From positions 8,098,343-8,162,342 of the forward strand of contig NZ_CP036264.1 of assembly GCF_008035925.1 (NCBI RefSeq): a stretch of DNA of 64,000 nt. Reading direction: 5' to 3'. The translations under genes and the position numbers were made by a program. The DNA is from Stieleria maiorica (GTDB taxonomy: Bacteria; Planctomycetota; Planctomycetia; Pirellulales; Pirellulaceae). The notes under the pieces are model-generated. The model made no database searches. It was not told where the DNA came from and saw nothing but the letters and a program-made list of their open reading frames with translations. Positions 1-13,102 of the stretch are shown here, one piece after another (the stretch's first letter is position 1; each line of letters begins with the position of its first letter).

Positions 1-3000
1 GTGATCGATGGCCATCAACTCGATCGCGTCTTCGATGTCCACCCCGGCGCCACATTGCAACTGATCAATGTGTTAATTCGAGGCGGCGATACGGCCGATG
101 TGGGAGGCGGGGTCCGCGTCGTCGATGGGACGTTGATCACAATCGATAGTGCGATTCGCACAAGCCAGGCCGTCCTGGGGGCTGGGATTTACGCCCAGAA
201 CAGCACCATCTCGATCGCGCGTTCGGAGTTCTCCGGGAATCACGCCTCCGCCGACGGCGGAGCGATGGCGACCTACGAAAGCAAGATCGAGATCGCCAAT
301 TCGACAATCTCCGGCAATACAGCGGACAACGCTGCCGGGGCGATCTACTTCGATGCGTCCTCGGTCGCCACGATCTCATCGAGCACGATCGTCCAGAACA
401 GCGCTGGGGATGTGGGCGGGGTGATCGCCGACAGCATGGTCGACATCGAACTGACGATCATCGCCGACAACCAGCACGCCGGCAGCGGATCGCCCGACGT
501 GCGCGGACGATTCGAATCGGCCGGAAACAATCTCGTGGGAATCAACCAAACAGCGACGACACAACTCTACGAAGCCGAGAACGACTTGTTCGCTGTTGAT
601 CACACGATCACCGTGACCGATCCGTTCGGGTTGCCGGAGACGCCCTTCAAAATTCTGGTTGACGGTCTCGAATTCCTGGTCGACAAGGTCACGGCCAACA
701 CCCTCTATCTGGACCAGGACTTCGCCAATTCATCCTCCTGGAACCCGCAAGTCGGGGCGGAGATTCGATACGACCATTTCTGGGGTGAAGGCGATCTGGT
801 CGGGTCGGTTGTCTCGCCGCTCGAACCGGGACTCGCGCCGCTGGCCAACAACGGTGGGGCCACGCAGTCACACCTGCCGCTGGTCGGCAGCCCCGTCGTC
901 GATGTGGGGCCCAGGCCAGAAGGCTCGATCGAGCGATTCGATCAGAGACGTTCGGATCGTTTCGTCGATACCACACGCGACGGATTGATGAAACGCGATA
1001 TCGGTGCGATCGAACTGTACCGCTGGCTGAACATCGGTCCCGAGTCAGACGCGCTGGCCGTGGAAACCGATGAAGGCTCGACGCAAACATTCACGTTTGC
1101 GGTGACCCGCGGAGAGGTCGGCGAGGCGTTGACGGTCGATTATGTGGTCAAGGGGCATGGCTATTACCCCGCGACGGCTTCCGATTTTGTCGGCGGTGCG
1201 TTCCCCTCCGGCACCGTAGAATTTGCGCCCGGTGAGGCGTACAAGATCGTGCAAGTGCACGTGCAGGGCGACGACATCGTTGAAGCGGAACAGGGATTCG
1301 GCGTCTACTTGCGCAATGCGTCGCTGTTATCCAGTTACAAACATGATGTCGCTTATGTGACCATCGCCAACGACGATTCGGCCGAGCTGCTCACGCCCGG
1401 GGAGAGCGAGGTCTGGGAAGACGACGGCGATGACAATGATCCGAATACCTTTCCGGACATGACGGAATTGGTGGCCACGTTCGAATTGAGCCATGCAGTC
1501 GAAAACGGTTTCACAACGCCGCTCGACATCTACGTCTATGATCTGCTTGACACTCTTGTGATGCCATTCGAAGTGAGTCTGGTCGAACAGAATCTGGTCG
1601 ACCAGTTCGGAAATCTTTACGACCACTACGAAGCTGTCTTTTCGTTCGCCGGATTCAAGGGCGAAACGAAGGAACTGACGTTTGCAACCGCCGTCGACCA
1701 GTCGGAAGGGTTTGGCATGCGAATTCACATCGAGACGCGATCGATCGTGGCCACCAGCCCCGCTCAGCGTCGCGCCGTGGGAACAACATGGTGGGACGGC
1801 ATCATTCTGGAAGAAGAAGGAATTCCGGCGGACTGGAGCAATCACCTCAACAGTGGTGACGGCACGGGCAATGGCACCGGCGACGGCACCGGCGACGGCA
1901 CCGGCGAAGGCGGCGGTGGCGACGACCTCTACGGGGACGGCGACGGAGGAGGGGACGGAAACGGCGACCTGTACGGCGACGGAGGAGGTGATGGATACGG
2001 CGATCTGTATGGCGACGGCGAAGGAGGCGGTGAAGGCGACCTGTATGGCGACGGAACGGGAGATGGAACTGGGGACGGAACAGGCGACGGAACTGGCGAC
2101 GGAACTGGGGACGGAACTGGGGACGGAACTGGGGACGGAACTGGGGACGGAACTGGGGACGGAACTGGGGACGGAATTGGGGACGGAACTGGGGACGGAA
2201 CTGGCGACGGAACTGGGGACGGGCCGACCGAACCGGACCCCACCTGGGAGCCTGAGATGTTCGACTCTCGGCCCTTCCCGCCGCTACCAGGACCGGGGGA
2301 ATGCACTCCGGATTCCGAGGAATACGCCCGTTGGGCATCGTCGATCAAAGCCCAATCGAACTTCATCACTCAGATGGATGACCAGTTCTTTGACGCGCTC
2401 TCCGGGGTTCCGTGGGACGACCACGGCGAAGAGTCGGTGTTTTGGTTCCTCTCCAACCAACCGCCGCGAGAGCTGATGTTCCTCGCTTCGCAGCGGACGA
2501 TGCAACGTTACTTGTTTGAGTGGAACACGTGCTCTGTCCCGTTGCCGGAAGACGAGGAGGAAGAGTCGACCGAGGCGCCCGAACGCCGCTACTACGAACC
2601 CAAACGCAAGGACAGTAAACCGGTGCAAACCGATCGTGAACTGCCCCCTTGGATCGAGCATGAGCAGGTTCCAAACCCGCAAAACTTTGACTTGGGTGCG
2701 ATCGTTCAAGACTACAGCGTCTCGCACAAGGGGGAACTGAAGTTCAATCCGATTGCTTCTTACGCGATTCCCGAAACTGTGAATATGACGGCCAACCCCG
2801 AGATCAAGATGAAGGTCAAAGGGGCGACCGGAGGATGGATCGAAGGAACCTACACCCACACGGAAGTATTCGACCCCGAAGTGGGGCCGGTCGAGCTATA
2901 CAGAGTCACGGTCAATGATGATATGACCGTCACCTTTCGCCCGAGCAGCGGCATCAAACCTCATTTGAAGCCACGCCGCGACGGAGGTGGCGCGATCTTC

Positions 3001-6000
3001 CAGTACGACATGCTGCGTAGCTTCGAAGTCGGCGTTTTCCTTGAAGGAGAATCGACATCACTTGCAGAAGCAAACGTCGACATGTTGGTCACCGATACGC
3101 TGCCGGTGCTGCGCGGTGACCGCACCCATGAGCCTGACTCCCAAACCAAACGACTGTATACAGACGGTCCGGTTTTTGTCGATTTCGAGACAACGATGCG
3201 AGTCGACCTGTCGGAATTGTTGGTCGACGAGGACGGCGACGAATTCAAAATCTTGGGGATCGCGACCGGCTCCACGGGGTTCAGCGAAGGACCGATACGA
3301 ACCGACGATTTCTCGGTCTTCTACAAACTCGGCGAGGTCGAGCGTTCCACGAAGCATGAAGAACTCAGTGGGTTCATTGGAGGGCTCAATAGTATCAATC
3401 CGTTCGCCAATGTCGCCGAAGCCGTGACGTGGCGCGTTGTTGATGAACCAAGCCTGAGAGCGAAAGTGGTGGGCAACTTCTTGGATCTGCACAACCCGCT
3501 TTCCGAAAATGACGTCGTTTCGTCGATGAGCGCCAACAGACGCTGGAACCCCAATCCGGGCCGAAGCAAGGTCACCGTTCAACTGCTGGTGCACGATCCG
3601 AACCGGGTGAATGCAGATGGTAAAAAAATTGTCCGAATTGTCGAAGTCGAAGTTAAAGCTCGGACCGAAGCGGCGCAGAGCACTGCAATTTCGCAAACGA
3701 CACAACCTTGGGTGGACTTGGTCAATCCAGCCCTACCTGAACGACATCCCAATTTGTTCGTCGATCGCGACGAGGACGGAAATCCCATTGATGAGAACGG
3801 AGATCCGTTTGAAGATTGGGAGCCGGAAGACCTGAACCCACCGGATCCTTCCCTATGGCATTTTGGCGGTCACTACGTAGGCGCAAACCGCGCTTTCGAT
3901 TCGGTCGGAGGAACGGCGGTCGACCTCGCAGGCGGATCGTTCCTTGTCGATCACGGCGTGATCCTCGATGGGTCCGGCGGGGCGTCGGAACTGGGGTTGC
4001 CGGGTCTGATTTATGACTCATCGACCGTCTACACTGATGACCATCGCCCGGTCGTTGTGGCAAAGATCGCGAAACCGGACGGTGTGACGGCCAATCAGGT
4101 CAAAGCCAAACTGACTTGGTACGACCATGTCAACCAAGAACAGGTCAATTTGCGGACGCCCTACGGAAAGCCTTATGTAACGCCCGAGGACAAACGCGAG
4201 TTTACTCTCGACTGGACGGACAATTCGGCAACCATCGCGATTCCCGCTGAGGTTACTCCTCTCTTCTCAGGCCTCTACTCCTGGGAGCTGGAAGTCGAGT
4301 TGCCATTCGGGACGTTGGTCACACACGGTCAGTCGCCGGTCATTGTCAGCCAGACGGTGGAGCCCGGTGACTTCAAGGACCAGAGCCCCGTCAAATGGGA
4401 GCAGAGTGCGGTGTTCGGCGAGGGATGGGCTTTGGACGGCGTTCCCACCCTTACGCTCGATCGATTTGATCGCGACGACCACGTCGACAACCGCTATGAC
4501 GACCGAATCCTTCTTTCTTTCCCAGGCTCCGAGACACGCATTTTCGACCTCAGTGCTTACACGTCCGGCGCCCAAATGGAACTCTCCAGCCTGCAACCAG
4601 GTGGTAAAACAATCAGCGAACATACGTTCGCCGACGTCCAGGAATACGGCACGCTGACAGCGCGGTCGGCCCAATACGGACGAGAACCTCACGATAGTGA
4701 ATCCGGGTTGCCCGACGAGTTTGTTTATCGCATGGGCGACGGTACGGAATATGTCTTCTTTCGATACGATGTGAAACCAAATGACTCGGAAACAATCCGA
4801 GTTCCACGTTACCTGTTGAATCGAATTGAGCTCCCGGGGATCGACTTCGATCCGGCTTCCGATCCCCTGGACGCCGCCTCGACGGAGCGTCGAGGCGTCG
4901 TGTTCAATCGTGAAGACGACAAAGACAATGCGTTCTTTGGACGACTCGTCGGCATCGTTGCATCCGACGGCGCAGAGACAACCGTCTCCTACATTCCTGA
5001 AGGTGCTCCCAATGGTGGTCAGGAAGGGTACGTCAAAGACTTCAAGTACGAAGTCCAAGTTCAGGACGAGAACGGCAATGACGTGACGAAGGTGCGTGAA
5101 GTTGTGCTTGATGTGACGGGGGACAAGCTGAGAAGCGTGACCCATCTCAATGAGGCGCCGATGGACCTGGCCGGGATTGCGGCGCCTGACGTCGTGCGGA
5201 CGTTTGAATACGGCGATGCCGCAGATGACACAGATCCCTTGAACGATGGGTTACTGACGAAGTACGAGTGGGGATCGGACCGGCAGACCGTCTTTGAATA
5301 CGCGCACGGTTTAACGCATCAGACCGGGCTGGCGCAAATCAACTATGGGGACAGTGATATCGTTTATGAGATTGTTCCCGGCGTGTTGGGAGCAATGCAA
5401 AGGAGCCGCAATGGTAATGGTTCGGCAAACAGCGCGACATCGAGCGTTGTGATTTTCCCGCTGGTTGGCGAGTCCCGCGTCGATCCAAAGTACAAGAAGT
5501 ACGATGCGTCTAATCCAGATGGAGCCGACGTTCATGGCAAGGTGATTGATGCCAACAACTACGACATCCACGGTCGACTTCTTCAGGTGCGAAATATTTT
5601 TGGCGTTGACTCGGAGTCAACAACGCTCTCCGACGTCAAGTACAAGCTCAACGCAACGGGTGACGCAAAAAGGATCGAGAACGTCAAGGCGGAGTCAATC
5701 ACGCATCTCCGCTACGACTACCAAATCCCGGATGCCAAACGGGAGCCCGTCGACCAACCGCCTTCCGCGGAAGCACCTAATGGCATCAAAGAATCCAATG
5801 TCTTTGACATGGACGACTACCGCGGCAACGTCACCCACATCGTGACGCCGTTGTTGACGACCATCTACGAATACGAAACGCGAGATGATATGCAGGATGC
5901 AGTGGGTACGGTCATGGTAGCGTTGACGGTGTACAACAAACCATTAGCGTCAGCATCTCCCGCCGTGGTCAATCCTTACTTGCGCACCGAATATGCTCGG

Positions 6001-9000
6001 CAGAAAGATGGCCGAATACTTACGATACGCGAGATCCGAAACGGATCCGATGCCGACGGAACTGGTCCGGTTTCTAAGAAAGACGAGGACCGATTGGAAA
6101 CTTGGTCCTACTACGGAACCGAAGGAAACGGTCAACTGAAGCAACACATCGACGCGCGCGGACTTGTCACGAACTATCAGACCTATTTCCGTGCTAAATC
6201 GGCCACAGTAGAGGTGCCATTTCTGGGGATCACCTCGGCCGTTGCCTATGACAGCTTTGGCTACTCCAATACCAAGACCGACAGCGCCTCTGGCAGCAAT
6301 ATCCAGATCGAAGACTACGATTATGACAGGGTCGGTAGGCTGCGCCGCAGTCGCACTGTGAATCCGGACGGTTTGGTGATATCGGAAGATTTTCTGGAAT
6401 ACGCCGCCGACGGCAACACGACCAAGTCTACTCAGGTTCAAACGCCGACGCTCTACACCTACGAAGCTAGTGGTGAAGCTCCCGCCTCTGCCAATCGTGT
6501 CGATACGATTTCGGTGTGGAATAGAGCGGGACTCTTAACGTCCGTCACAGCCGCGGCTGGCCAGACCTACAAGGCAGCCGTCACAAACGACCCGGCCCAG
6601 GATCCACCCGTCGATATCCAACAGACCACGCACTATTCCTACTATGCCGATGGCTCGATGAAACGCACCGAGCTTCCCGATTCCTCCGACCAGCGATTCT
6701 TCATCCAACCTGATAGCCAATATGTAGACCCAGAATCGCTGCACATCGGCCCGGTCCCGCCGCCAACTCCGGTAACAACGACATGGGTGACAACTTCGAA
6801 GGTGCGCGATGACGATGCATTCGGCGAGGACGTTATGCGTACCGATGTTGACCGGACTGGACGCCAGATTGCCTCACACAACCTGCTTACCGGTGAACGA
6901 TCGCGGCTCTCCTATCCTTCGACGTTTTCGAGCGATCCGAACAAAGTTCAGCAACTGGTCAATCTAGGAACGTATTCCGGAGGCACTATCTGGGTCACAA
7001 GTGCCCTCCTGAATGACTCGCTCGGTCGCCAGCTGTCCAAGGTAACTCTCGGCAATATAGCTCAGAAACCGAGTGCTCCTGTCGTGACTGACTACGATGA
7101 GCTCGGTTATGTCTTGGAGACCACTATTCACCCCGAACTCGTGAACTCTCCTGCGATTCAAAACGGTTTGCCGGTCTTCGTGCAGCAACCGGTTTCGACA
7201 GAGTATGTCAATAACGCTTCAGGGGACGTCGTAAACGTAACCGAAAATCGCTTCACTTACGATGGCAGCGGTTGGAACGAAGTCCCAATCGTAACATCGT
7301 TCACTTTTGATCAGGCGGGGCGATTGACTTTGGTCGAGGACCCACTCTCCGGCGACGAACCCAATACCGTCGATGCGAGCAACGTCTACACTTTCTTTAA
7401 TGGTTGGCTCGAAGTCAGATCGACCAACCGTAACCAGGTCGAAACAGTAACCTATTTTGATGGACTCGGGCGGACGGTACAGGTGGATGACCACCTTGGA
7501 GGTGAGACCCACTACGAGTTCGACACCGCCGGTCGGTTGGCAAAGACGTACACAATCAATTCCGGCGATCCCTCATTCAGCAGCCGCCGGGCCGAATATC
7601 TCTACGACCAATTGGGGCGACAGCGCGCGGTGATCCTTGGAACGGGCACCGATTCGATCTTTACAGCTACTGATTATTACGATGCAATCGACCAATGGAA
7701 TCTGGTCACTCTGCCGGCAATGTCCGGACGTCCCGAAGACATCTCGGCAAATCTTGAAGACTTCGCAACCAAGGTAAAACTGGATGCTGCGGGTAATACA
7801 TTTGAGATTCTGTCGCCTTCATCTGGAGAAGTCACTCGAGTGGACGGAAATCTAACCGACTTCAACTCCTATGTGACCAGAATCAACTATCAATATGACA
7901 GTCAAAATGTCACGTTGAAGACTGAAACTACGATCGAGAACGCAAAAAACGATGATCTACTCAACGAAAACGCAGTGTTCTGGTCCCTGGTTAACTCTCG
8001 GGGACAACAATTGGAGTCGTATCACCCGCTCTACGTAGGCCAGGCGGTATCAAATCCGACACCCGAGAAGCATCAAGATTTTTCTTACGATCCGCAGGGT
8101 CGTCTCGTCCTCGTTCAGGACCAACAGGGCAGCGGCACTCGCTATGGCGATTTCGATCCGATAACGGGAAAGGCCCTAACGGTGAAGTCAGGAGATACCG
8201 TCTCCGGGCTCAATTCAGCGACTCGGTATATCTACGATTCCGCAGGCCATGTGACGCGACTGACGGTTGGCGATTCCCCAGACATCAATACGACTTACGA
8301 TGAGTTGGGACGCAAGATCAACGAACAATCACTTGTCAAGCTGGATGTTGGTCAGGCGAATGCAAGTTCTGTCCAGCGACAATGGAAGTATGGGGGATTA
8401 ATGACTCGTTACACGAACCGTGATGGCGAGGTTATCGTCACACATGCTGTGCCCGGATCCCCCGTGCTGTCGCGATATCTTTTCGATCCCAATACGCTGG
8501 CACCGTTCGACGACGACGACCTGCCGGAGGGTAACGATTGGACTAGCAACGAAACTTGGGGAGCTGCCGCTACGACGAAGCAGACATTCACGACGAATGC
8601 TCTTGGCGAAACAACCAAAGCGCAACAGACTGATGACGACTCCAGAACCGCCACCGTTGAATTCGAGTTTAATTCGCTGGGCCGAGTTACCTCGGACACT
8701 CAAGTGAGTGCGGGGGGAGTTTACAGCGATCTTCCGAACATGATCGTTACTAACACCTATCATCCAGAAGGAATGCGATTGCTAGGGAATTTCTTTGTCA
8801 ATTCCGAGTCGACCGGCATACCCGTTTTGAAAGAAACCGTAACGTTCAATAATGTAGGTGCACCTATATCGGTGTTCGCTGACCACGTGAGTTCCGAGTC
8901 CGCATATTGGGTTAATGGCAGCGTTGCGCAGGACCATACAATCGATTGGTACTTTAACGCCGACGGAACGTACCGCGAAACAAAACGGTATACCGGCATG

Positions 9001-11517
9001 GCGCTCCCGCGCGGAGTGTCACAGTTCCAATATGACGACAAGGGACGAACCGAGGAGCTCGAACATACGCAAAATGGTGCGTTGAAGATTGCCAATCACG
9101 GAATTTCCTATGCTTCCGAGTTGAACGTCGACACCCGATTTATGGAAGGTTTTGCCGCAAACGGCATGAACGGGATTCTCGATCACCTGCGAGACAATGA
9201 CTTCGACAGTTTCGGACGATTAAAAGAATCCAAGGTGCGTTATGAGGCTGATCCGGCTCCACTGCTGGTCGATCAACAGTATGTTCTCGACTCCAATGGC
9301 AACCGAGAAAGCGAGGCCTCCATTGGGATTCATGGCAATCGCATCTTCCGCGATGCTTTCTACGAATATGAGTACGACAAGGAAGGAAGAGTCACGAGAA
9401 AGACACAAGTCTCGGGACTGACAGATGTTGTGATTGACGCGACCATAAGTGAGAAATTGAGTAGCCCATCTCCTGGCTGGACTGGAGCTGACGGAGTGTA
9501 CTCGCCGGATAGCGATCCACCCATGCAGTGGCAGTCACACGATTCTACTGCAACCTTAACCGCCACAGAATCCAATGTCGAAGCCGGATACTACGAGGTT
9601 TGGAAGATTTGGAACCCAATCGTTGACCCGGATCCACTCGCCGTAGATCCATCTGAGGACCCAGGCACTGCAACTGTGACGGTATCGGTCGGCTCCCACG
9701 AAGTCATTTCGCGGTCGCTCTTTTTCGGGGACACTCCATCGGGGCGAGTCGATAGCTCCGGTCTCCAATGGGAACTGGTAGGAGGCATAACGCTTACCAC
9801 TGCAACCGGGGTAGACGTTAAAGTGACGCCCGATGGTGACGGGCTGGTTGCATTCGACGCGATTCGAATTGTGCCCCGCAGGTTCACTGCTGAGTATGAA
9901 TGGGACGCGCTCGGGCGACTCGCGCAGGCGACGATTGAGGATGCGATTCTGGGAGATGCAAACATCAAGTTCGGATACGATGCACTTGATCGCTTAATCT
10001 CGCGCGAGGTAACGAACTCACCGGAAAGCAGCGTCACAGGATATCTCTACGATGGCAGCGATGTGCAGTTTGAGACCAATCCGCAAGGAACAATAAGTCG
10101 ATCGTGGCTAACATTCAATGGTGTCAACTACGCGGTTGATGTCTCTGATAGCGGCTACTCGCAAACAATCTGGATGTATGCCGACATCGAAGGGTCTGTC
10201 CGGTCACTCGCACACGTGGTCGATTCAAACTGGGAAGTATTACACCGCACATTCAGCGAAGACGGTTTGATCCTGTCCGGTGAGCACAAGGTCGTTGGAA
10301 ATACAGGCAACCCACTGCTAATCAACGCACCGCAGATCTGGCGTGGGCAACTGTTCGACGATGAACTCCTGCTCTATCATGGGGCGGGAGTAGGAGCTTA
10401 CGATCCCGAAAACAACCGCTCTTTGATTGACCGCGGAGGCGCAAATGGCTACACAGCCTTCAGCACGTTGTCCTCCGTTACCATCGCTGGGTCAGTAAAT
10501 CATACGACGCTTGCTGCGAATTTTGTCCAGGCGTTCAACACATACCGATCTGCGAACGCGGAAGCCGTTCGGTCGGCTGGAAGATACGTCGGCAATGTCA
10601 TTCGTAACGACGCCTACGATCGCGCTTACGAGAGCGGTCACTATGCCGGCACGTTGACCGCCATGGAAGGGGCCGTCAAAGGCGCATTTGTTGAAGGGCT
10701 CTTCAATCTTGGGTCGACGCTTGTTGATCCGATCAGTACGGTCCAGGGGATCAGTGCCACAGCCAGCGGCTACTACGACGCCGGAGGGGGCGGACTCAAT
10801 GGTGTCGCGACCGCGGCCGCCGGATTGCTCGGATTGACCGGAATCGGTGAATCTTACTACGGAGTTGACATTCTCACCGGAAACCAACTGTCATCCGATG
10901 AGCGATTTGACCGCGGTGTGATGGGCGTTGCTTCAGCGATGTCCTTTGTGGGTGGTCCGGCGACGACGTCGCTCGGTCGCAACGCCATCCTGGCGGCAGG
11001 GCGCAGTTCAAGAATGGGGCGAATCGCCCAGTACCGGCACTTCCGCGCCAAGACCGGTGCATCAAGTCTTGCTAGGCAATCGATGGGAATTGGCGCTAGC
11101 AAACACAGTAAGTGCTTTGTTGCAGGGACACCCGTTTACGTGCCAATCGATCCCGACGATCGACTTGCCATGGCCATGTTGGGGGCAAGCACCACCAACA
11201 TGGCAATCGGCGCCGGTTGGCGTCTGCCGGCGGGGATTGGGGCCGGTGTGTTCGGCTTGGCTACACTCGCAGCCTCAGAGTTTTACGCAGCGCGAACGCG
11301 ACGGCGCGCCCAGGAAACTCGCGATAGCCGTTACGGCGACGACGATGTCTTCGCAAACAACGAATCTTGGCTCGATCAGGTCGAGCTGCTGTGGGGGCAA
11401 GGCGGCCTTGGTGCGGGTGACACAAGTTTTTCAGGATCGATCGAATCAGCTGCGGATCAGGTCGCCAATGAATTGGCGGCAGTAATGGGCAATCGAGGGA
11501 GGCCCAGGTTTGCATGA
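1..11517 (+). CDS. Giant RHS/YD-repeat surface protein, 5'-truncated, ending in Hint block A
   Basis: Large secreted polymorphic-toxin-type shell protein; at least 3838 residues are in the window and the reading frame is open to base 1, so the true start lies upstream. Residues 1-310 are beta-helix-like and end in a choice-of-anchor Q tail ([14 protein letters not shown], about 283-296). A Calx-beta-like domain follows at about 348-460. A Gly-Asp-rich low-complexity linker spans about 617-740. Degenerate YD repeats ([33 protein letters not shown]) run from about 1700 to 3350. A Gly/Ala-rich pretoxin-like segment with [11 protein letters not shown] follows. At residues 3705-3712 comes CFVAGTPV, the block A of a Hint domain with its nucleophilic Cys. 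Instead of the rest of Hint there are two hydrophobic stretches and a basic tail before the stop. The next gene carries the remaining Hint blocks. The RHS assignment is firm; export and Hint cooperation are inferred. Confidence 0.9.
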   Translation: MIDGHQLDRVFDVHPGATLQLINVLIRGGDTADVGGGVRVVDGTLITIDSAIRTSQAVLGAGIYAQNSTISIARSEFSGNHASADGGAMATYESKIEIANSTISGNTADNAAGAIYFDASSVATISSSTIVQNSAGDVGGVIADSMVDIELTIIADNQHAGSGSPDVRGRFESAGNNLVGINQTATTQLYEAENDLFAVDHTITVTDPFGLPETPFKILVDGLEFLVDKVTANTLYLDQDFANSSSWNPQVGAEIRYDHFWGEGDLVGSVVSPLEPGLAPLANNGGATQSHLPLVGSPVVDVGPRPEGSIERFDQRRSDRFVDTTRDGLMKRDIGAIELYRWLNIGPESDALAVETDEGSTQTFTFAVTRGEVGEALTVDYVVKGHGYYPATASDFVGGAFPSGTVEFAPGEAYKIVQVHVQGDDIVEAEQGFGVYLRNASLLSSYKHDVAYVTIANDDSAELLTPGESEVWEDDGDDNDPNTFPDMTELVATFELSHAVENGFTTPLDIYVYDLLDTLVMPFEVSLVEQNLVDQFGNLYDHYEAVFSFAGFKGETKELTFATAVDQSEGFGMRIHIETRSIVATSPAQRRAVGTTWWDGIILEEEGIPADWSNHLNSGDGTGNGTGDGTGDGTGEGGGGDDLYGDGDGGGDGNGDLYGDGGGDGYGDLYGDGEGGGEGDLYGDGTGDGTGDGTGDGTGDGTGDGTGDGTGDGTGDGTGDGTGDGIGDGTGDGTGDGTGDGPTEPDPTWEPEMFDSRPFPPLPGPGECTPDSEEYARWASSIKAQSNFITQMDDQFFDALSGVPWDDHGEESVFWFLSNQPPRELMFLASQRTMQRYLFEWNTCSVPLPEDEEEESTEAPERRYYEPKRKDSKPVQTDRELPPWIEHEQVPNPQNFDLGAIVQDYSVSHKGELKFNPIASYAIPETVNMTANPEIKMKVKGATGGWIEGTYTHTEVFDPEVGPVELYRVTVNDDMTVTFRPSSGIKPHLKPRRDGGGAIFQYDMLRSFEVGVFLEGESTSLAEANVDMLVTDTLPVLRGDRTHEPDSQTKRLYTDGPVFVDFETTMRVDLSELLVDEDGDEFKILGIATGSTGFSEGPIRTDDFSVFYKLGEVERSTKHEELSGFIGGLNSINPFANVAEAVTWRVVDEPSLRAKVVGNFLDLHNPLSENDVVSSMSANRRWNPNPGRSKVTVQLLVHDPNRVNADGKKIVRIVEVEVKARTEAAQSTAISQTTQPWVDLVNPALPERHPNLFVDRDEDGNPIDENGDPFEDWEPEDLNPPDPSLWHFGGHYVGANRAFDSVGGTAVDLAGGSFLVDHGVILDGSGGASELGLPGLIYDSSTVYTDDHRPVVVAKIAKPDGVTANQVKAKLTWYDHVNQEQVNLRTPYGKPYVTPEDKREFTLDWTDNSATIAIPAEVTPLFSGLYSWELEVELPFGTLVTHGQSPVIVSQTVEPGDFKDQSPVKWEQSAVFGEGWALDGVPTLTLDRFDRDDHVDNRYDDRILLSFPGSETRIFDLSAYTSGAQMELSSLQPGGKTISEHTFADVQEYGTLTARSAQYGREPHDSESGLPDEFVYRMGDGTEYVFFRYDVKPNDSETIRVPRYLLNRIELPGIDFDPASDPLDAASTERRGVVFNREDDKDNAFFGRLVGIVASDGAETTVSYIPEGAPNGGQEGYVKDFKYEVQVQDENGNDVTKVREVVLDVTGDKLRSVTHLNEAPMDLAGIAAPDVVRTFEYGDAADDTDPLNDGLLTKYEWGSDRQTVFEYAHGLTHQTGLAQINYGDSDIVYEIVPGVLGAMQRSRNGNGSANSATSSVVIFPLVGESRVDPKYKKYDASNPDGADVHGKVIDANNYDIHGRLLQVRNIFGVDSESTTLSDVKYKLNATGDAKRIENVKAESITHLRYDYQIPDAKREPVDQPPSAEAPNGIKESNVFDMDDYRGNVTHIVTPLLTTIYEYETRDDMQDAVGTVMVALTVYNKPLASASPAVVNPYLRTEYARQKDGRILTIREIRNGSDADGTGPVSKKDEDRLETWSYYGTEGNGQLKQHIDARGLVTNYQTYFRAKSATVEVPFLGITSAVAYDSFGYSNTKTDSASGSNIQIEDYDYDRVGRLRRSRTVNPDGLVISEDFLEYAADGNTTKSTQVQTPTLYTYEASGEAPASANRVDTISVWNRAGLLTSVTAAAGQTYKAAVTNDPAQDPPVDIQQTTHYSYYADGSMKRTELPDSSDQRFFIQPDSQYVDPESLHIGPVPPPTPVTTTWVTTSKVRDDDAFGEDVMRTDVDRTGRQIASHNLLTGERSRLSYPSTFSSDPNKVQQLVNLGTYSGGTIWVTSALLNDSLGRQLSKVTLGNIAQKPSAPVVTDYDELGYVLETTIHPELVNSPAIQNGLPVFVQQPVSTEYVNNASGDVVNVTENRFTYDGSGWNEVPIVTSFTFDQAGRLTLVEDPLSGDEPNTVDASNVYTFFNGWLEVRSTNRNQVETVTYFDGLGRTVQVDDHLGGETHYEFDTAGRLAKTYTINSGDPSFSSRRAEYLYDQLGRQRAVILGTGTDSIFTATDYYDAIDQWNLVTLPAMSGRPEDISANLEDFATKVKLDAAGNTFEILSPSSGEVTRVDGNLTDFNSYVTRINYQYDSQNVTLKTETTIENAKNDDLLNENAVFWSLVNSRGQQLESYHPLYVGQAVSNPTPEKHQDFSYDPQGRLVLVQDQQGSGTRYGDFDPITGKALTVKSGDTVSGLNSATRYIYDSAGHVTRLTVGDSPDINTTYDELGRKINEQSLVKLDVGQANASSVQRQWKYGGLMTRYTNRDGEVIVTHAVPGSPVLSRYLFDPNTLAPFDDDDLPEGNDWTSNETWGAAATTKQTFTTNALGETTKAQQTDDDSRTATVEFEFNSLGRVTSDTQVSAGGVYSDLPNMIVTNTYHPEGMRLLGNFFVNSESTGIPVLKETVTFNNVGAPISVFADHVSSESAYWVNGSVAQDHTIDWYFNADGTYRETKRYTGMALPRGVSQFQYDDKGRTEELEHTQNGALKIANHGISYASELNVDTRFMEGFAANGMNGILDHLRDNDFDSFGRLKESKVRYEADPAPLLVDQQYVLDSNGNRESEASIGIHGNRIFRDAFYEYEYDKEGRVTRKTQVSGLTDVVIDATISEKLSSPSPGWTGADGVYSPDSDPPMQWQSHDSTATLTATESNVEAGYYEVWKIWNPIVDPDPLAVDPSEDPGTATVTVSVGSHEVISRSLFFGDTPSGRVDSSGLQWELVGGITLTTATGVDVKVTPDGDGLVAFDAIRIVPRRFTAEYEWDALGRLAQATIEDAILGDANIKFGYDALDRLISREVTNSPESSVTGYLYDGSDVQFETNPQGTISRSWLTFNGVNYAVDVSDSGYSQTIWMYADIEGSVRSLAHVVDSNWEVLHRTFSEDGLILSGEHKVVGNTGNPLLINAPQIWRGQLFDDELLLYHGAGVGAYDPENNRSLIDRGGANGYTAFSTLSSVTIAGSVNHTTLAANFVQAFNTYRSANAEAVRSAGRYVGNVIRNDAYDRAYESGHYAGTLTAMEGAVKGAFVEGLFNLGSTLVDPISTVQGISATASGYYDAGGGGLNGVATAAAGLLGLTGIGESYYGVDILTGNQLSSDERFDRGVMGVASAMSFVGGPATTSLGRNAILAAGRSSRMGRIAQYRHFRAKTGASSLARQSMGIGASKHSKCFVAGTPVYVPIDPDDRLAMAMLGASTTNMAIGAGWRLPAGIGAGVFGLATLAASEFYAARTRRRAQETRDSRYGDDDVFANNESWLDQVELLWGQGGLGAGDTSFSGSIESAADQVANELAAVMGNRGRPRFA
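2051..2222 (+). repeat. 12-bp coding minisatellite (Gly-Thr-Gly-Asp)
   Basis: Near-perfect tandem 12-bp units of the form GGAACTGGGGAC encode repeated Gly-Thr-Gly-Asp inside the giant surface protein. Single-base variants (ggc for ggg, att for act) interrupt the array. Less regular Gly/Asp-rich sequence precedes it from about 1850. The Asp/Gly pattern resembles calcium-binding or flexible linkers in exported proteins, but no strict RTX nonapeptide is present. Copy number probably varies between strains. Confidence 0.85.
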
Positions 11518-11590
11518 CGAACGTTTGAATTCGTTTCGTGAATTTGTTTCATACCTCTGATCCGCTCAACACATCTTTCCGGTAACTGTC

Positions 11591-13102
11591 ATGTCCTCAA
11601 ACCCTAATCACGACCGTATCCGCCGAATTCAAATCGTCGGTCGACTTACGGCTGTCACCGGGCTGCTCGTCGCTGCCTACTTGATGTTCGGTGCACCCGA
11701 GCGCCGGCCTCAACATCTTAAGGAGGCAGCAGCGTCGGATAACGCCGAGCAGCTCGTCTCGCTTTCTTCCGCGAGACCAATGCCGACCGCACACCCATTG
11801 GTCGGAACCAGGCCGATCGAAGAGATCTGTGTCGGCGATCGTGTCCTGGCGCACAACCCGGAAGTCTCCGACGAAGAACGCGCCTCGTGGAGCGAACCGG
11901 ATTGGAATGATTGGCTGCAGCTTTCCCTGGTCATGCCCAAGGAGGACGGCAGTGAGCTGACGATCGAACTGCTGCGCAGCGAAGACTGGGTTCGATCGCA
12001 AATCAATTTCATCGTCGACGAGAAGGAAGACGCATCAACCGAGGTCGCGTTTCCCAAAGTGCCGACGATCGATATCGGCCAAGCGGAATTGTCGGTTCCG
12101 TTGTCTCCGTTGCGGCCCATCTTTCGTGATTTGGCGATCACGGATTTCGTCATTGCCGATGCGGGGTTGGAACTGGTCGGGTTGGCCGCGGAGATGGACC
12201 TTCCGGAGTTGGCGATCACCGGCCCGGCGGTGATCGTTGACCTTCGACCCGCACCGCAAGTGCAGCCGGGCACTGGCCGTGTCGTCACGGCGACGTTCCA
12301 TCACTCCAGCGGCGACGTCATCGACCTGACCATCGGCGACCAAGTCTCCACCGAAACCATCGGCACCACCAGCAACCACCCCTTTTGGTCCGCAGACCGC
12401 GCAGAGTACGTCCAAGCCGCCACGCTAGAAATCGGAGAACAAGTCCAAACCCACGCCGGAGACACCAAACAAGTCGTCTCCAAACTCCCCAGACCCGGCC
12501 CGCAAGCTGTCTTCAATCTGGAAGTACACGGGGAGCACGTGTACTACGTGGGGGACCGAGGCGTCCTGGTCCACAATACACAACGCTACAATGGCACCGG
12601 TGCGTTTGGCCGCGACCCTGCCGCAAAGGTTGGAATCTCAGCCGAGCGAGCGGCGGAAATACGCAGTAATGCCCGACTAATGCTCCGGTACGTTAAGGAG
12701 ATCGAGGCACATACTGGATTTCGCCTTGGTCGGAAGCAGAGAAAGGAAATCATAAAACATTTCCGAGAAAATGGTGACGAAATCCAATTTCTCTCGCCGG
12801 AAGCCACCGAGGCCCACCGATGGACAAATTCGCAACTAAGATCCCTACGCAAACGATGGGCAAGGGAAACTCAACAAACTTGGCCCACATACACTCAAAC
12901 CGAAATAGACACCGTGCCAAACATGAACGATGCGCGTAAAGTCGGTTGGCATTATGATGCCCATGAGTACATTCCAAATCAATTTAACGCTCCTCATCAG
13001 TGGTGGAATCTTGTGCCGGCCCGATTCCCTGATCGTCATCAAGGAGGCATTCACGGTACTGGCGCAGCTTATGGCGAAATAGTTGATAGGTTTGGAGGAT
13101 GA
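11591..13102 (+). CDS. Hint-domain (C-terminal blocks) plus HNH-like toxin protein
   Basis: This 503-residue protein starts with a membrane segment (about 16-34), then a Hint domain lacking block A: GTRPIEEICVGDRVLAHNPE (about 74-93), the TxxH block (T260, H263 in TTSNHPFW) and the terminal EVHGEHVYYVG...VHN with Asn329. The Cys block that normally opens Hint is at the end of the preceding gene, 74 bp upstream in a different frame. Residues 330-503 are a separate C-terminal domain with GWHYDAHEYIP (W453, H454) and HQWWNLVPA...HQGGIHG. That spacing resembles the WHH/LHH/GHH nucleases of the HNH/EndoVII superfamily, so a DNase or RNase toxin is likely. It overlaps the next gene by 4 bp (ATGA), as toxin-immunity pairs often do. 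The toxin tip is visibly more AT-rich than the Hint part. Confidence 0.82.
   Translation: MSSNPNHDRIRRIQIVGRLTAVTGLLVAAYLMFGAPERRPQHLKEAAASDNAEQLVSLSSARPMPTAHPLVGTRPIEEICVGDRVLAHNPEVSDEERASWSEPDWNDWLQLSLVMPKEDGSELTIELLRSEDWVRSQINFIVDEKEDASTEVAFPKVPTIDIGQAELSVPLSPLRPIFRDLAITDFVIADAGLELVGLAAEMDLPELAITGPAVIVDLRPAPQVQPGTGRVVTATFHHSSGDVIDLTIGDQVSTETIGTTSNHPFWSADRAEYVQAATLEIGEQVQTHAGDTKQVVSKLPRPGPQAVFNLEVHGEHVYYVGDRGVLVHNTQRYNGTGAFGRDPAAKVGISAERAAEIRSNARLMLRYVKEIEAHTGFRLGRKQRKEIIKHFRENGDEIQFLSPEATEAHRWTNSQLRSLRKRWARETQQTWPTYTQTEIDTVPNMNDARKVGWHYDAHEYIPNQFNAPHQWWNLVPARFPDRHQGGIHGTGAAYGEIVDRFGG

Noticed and set aside
1847-2369. Pro/Arg-rich minus-strand frames across the Gly-Asp repeat
   Set aside because: Produced by reading the 12-bp minisatellite backwards; they contain only repeat-derived residues.
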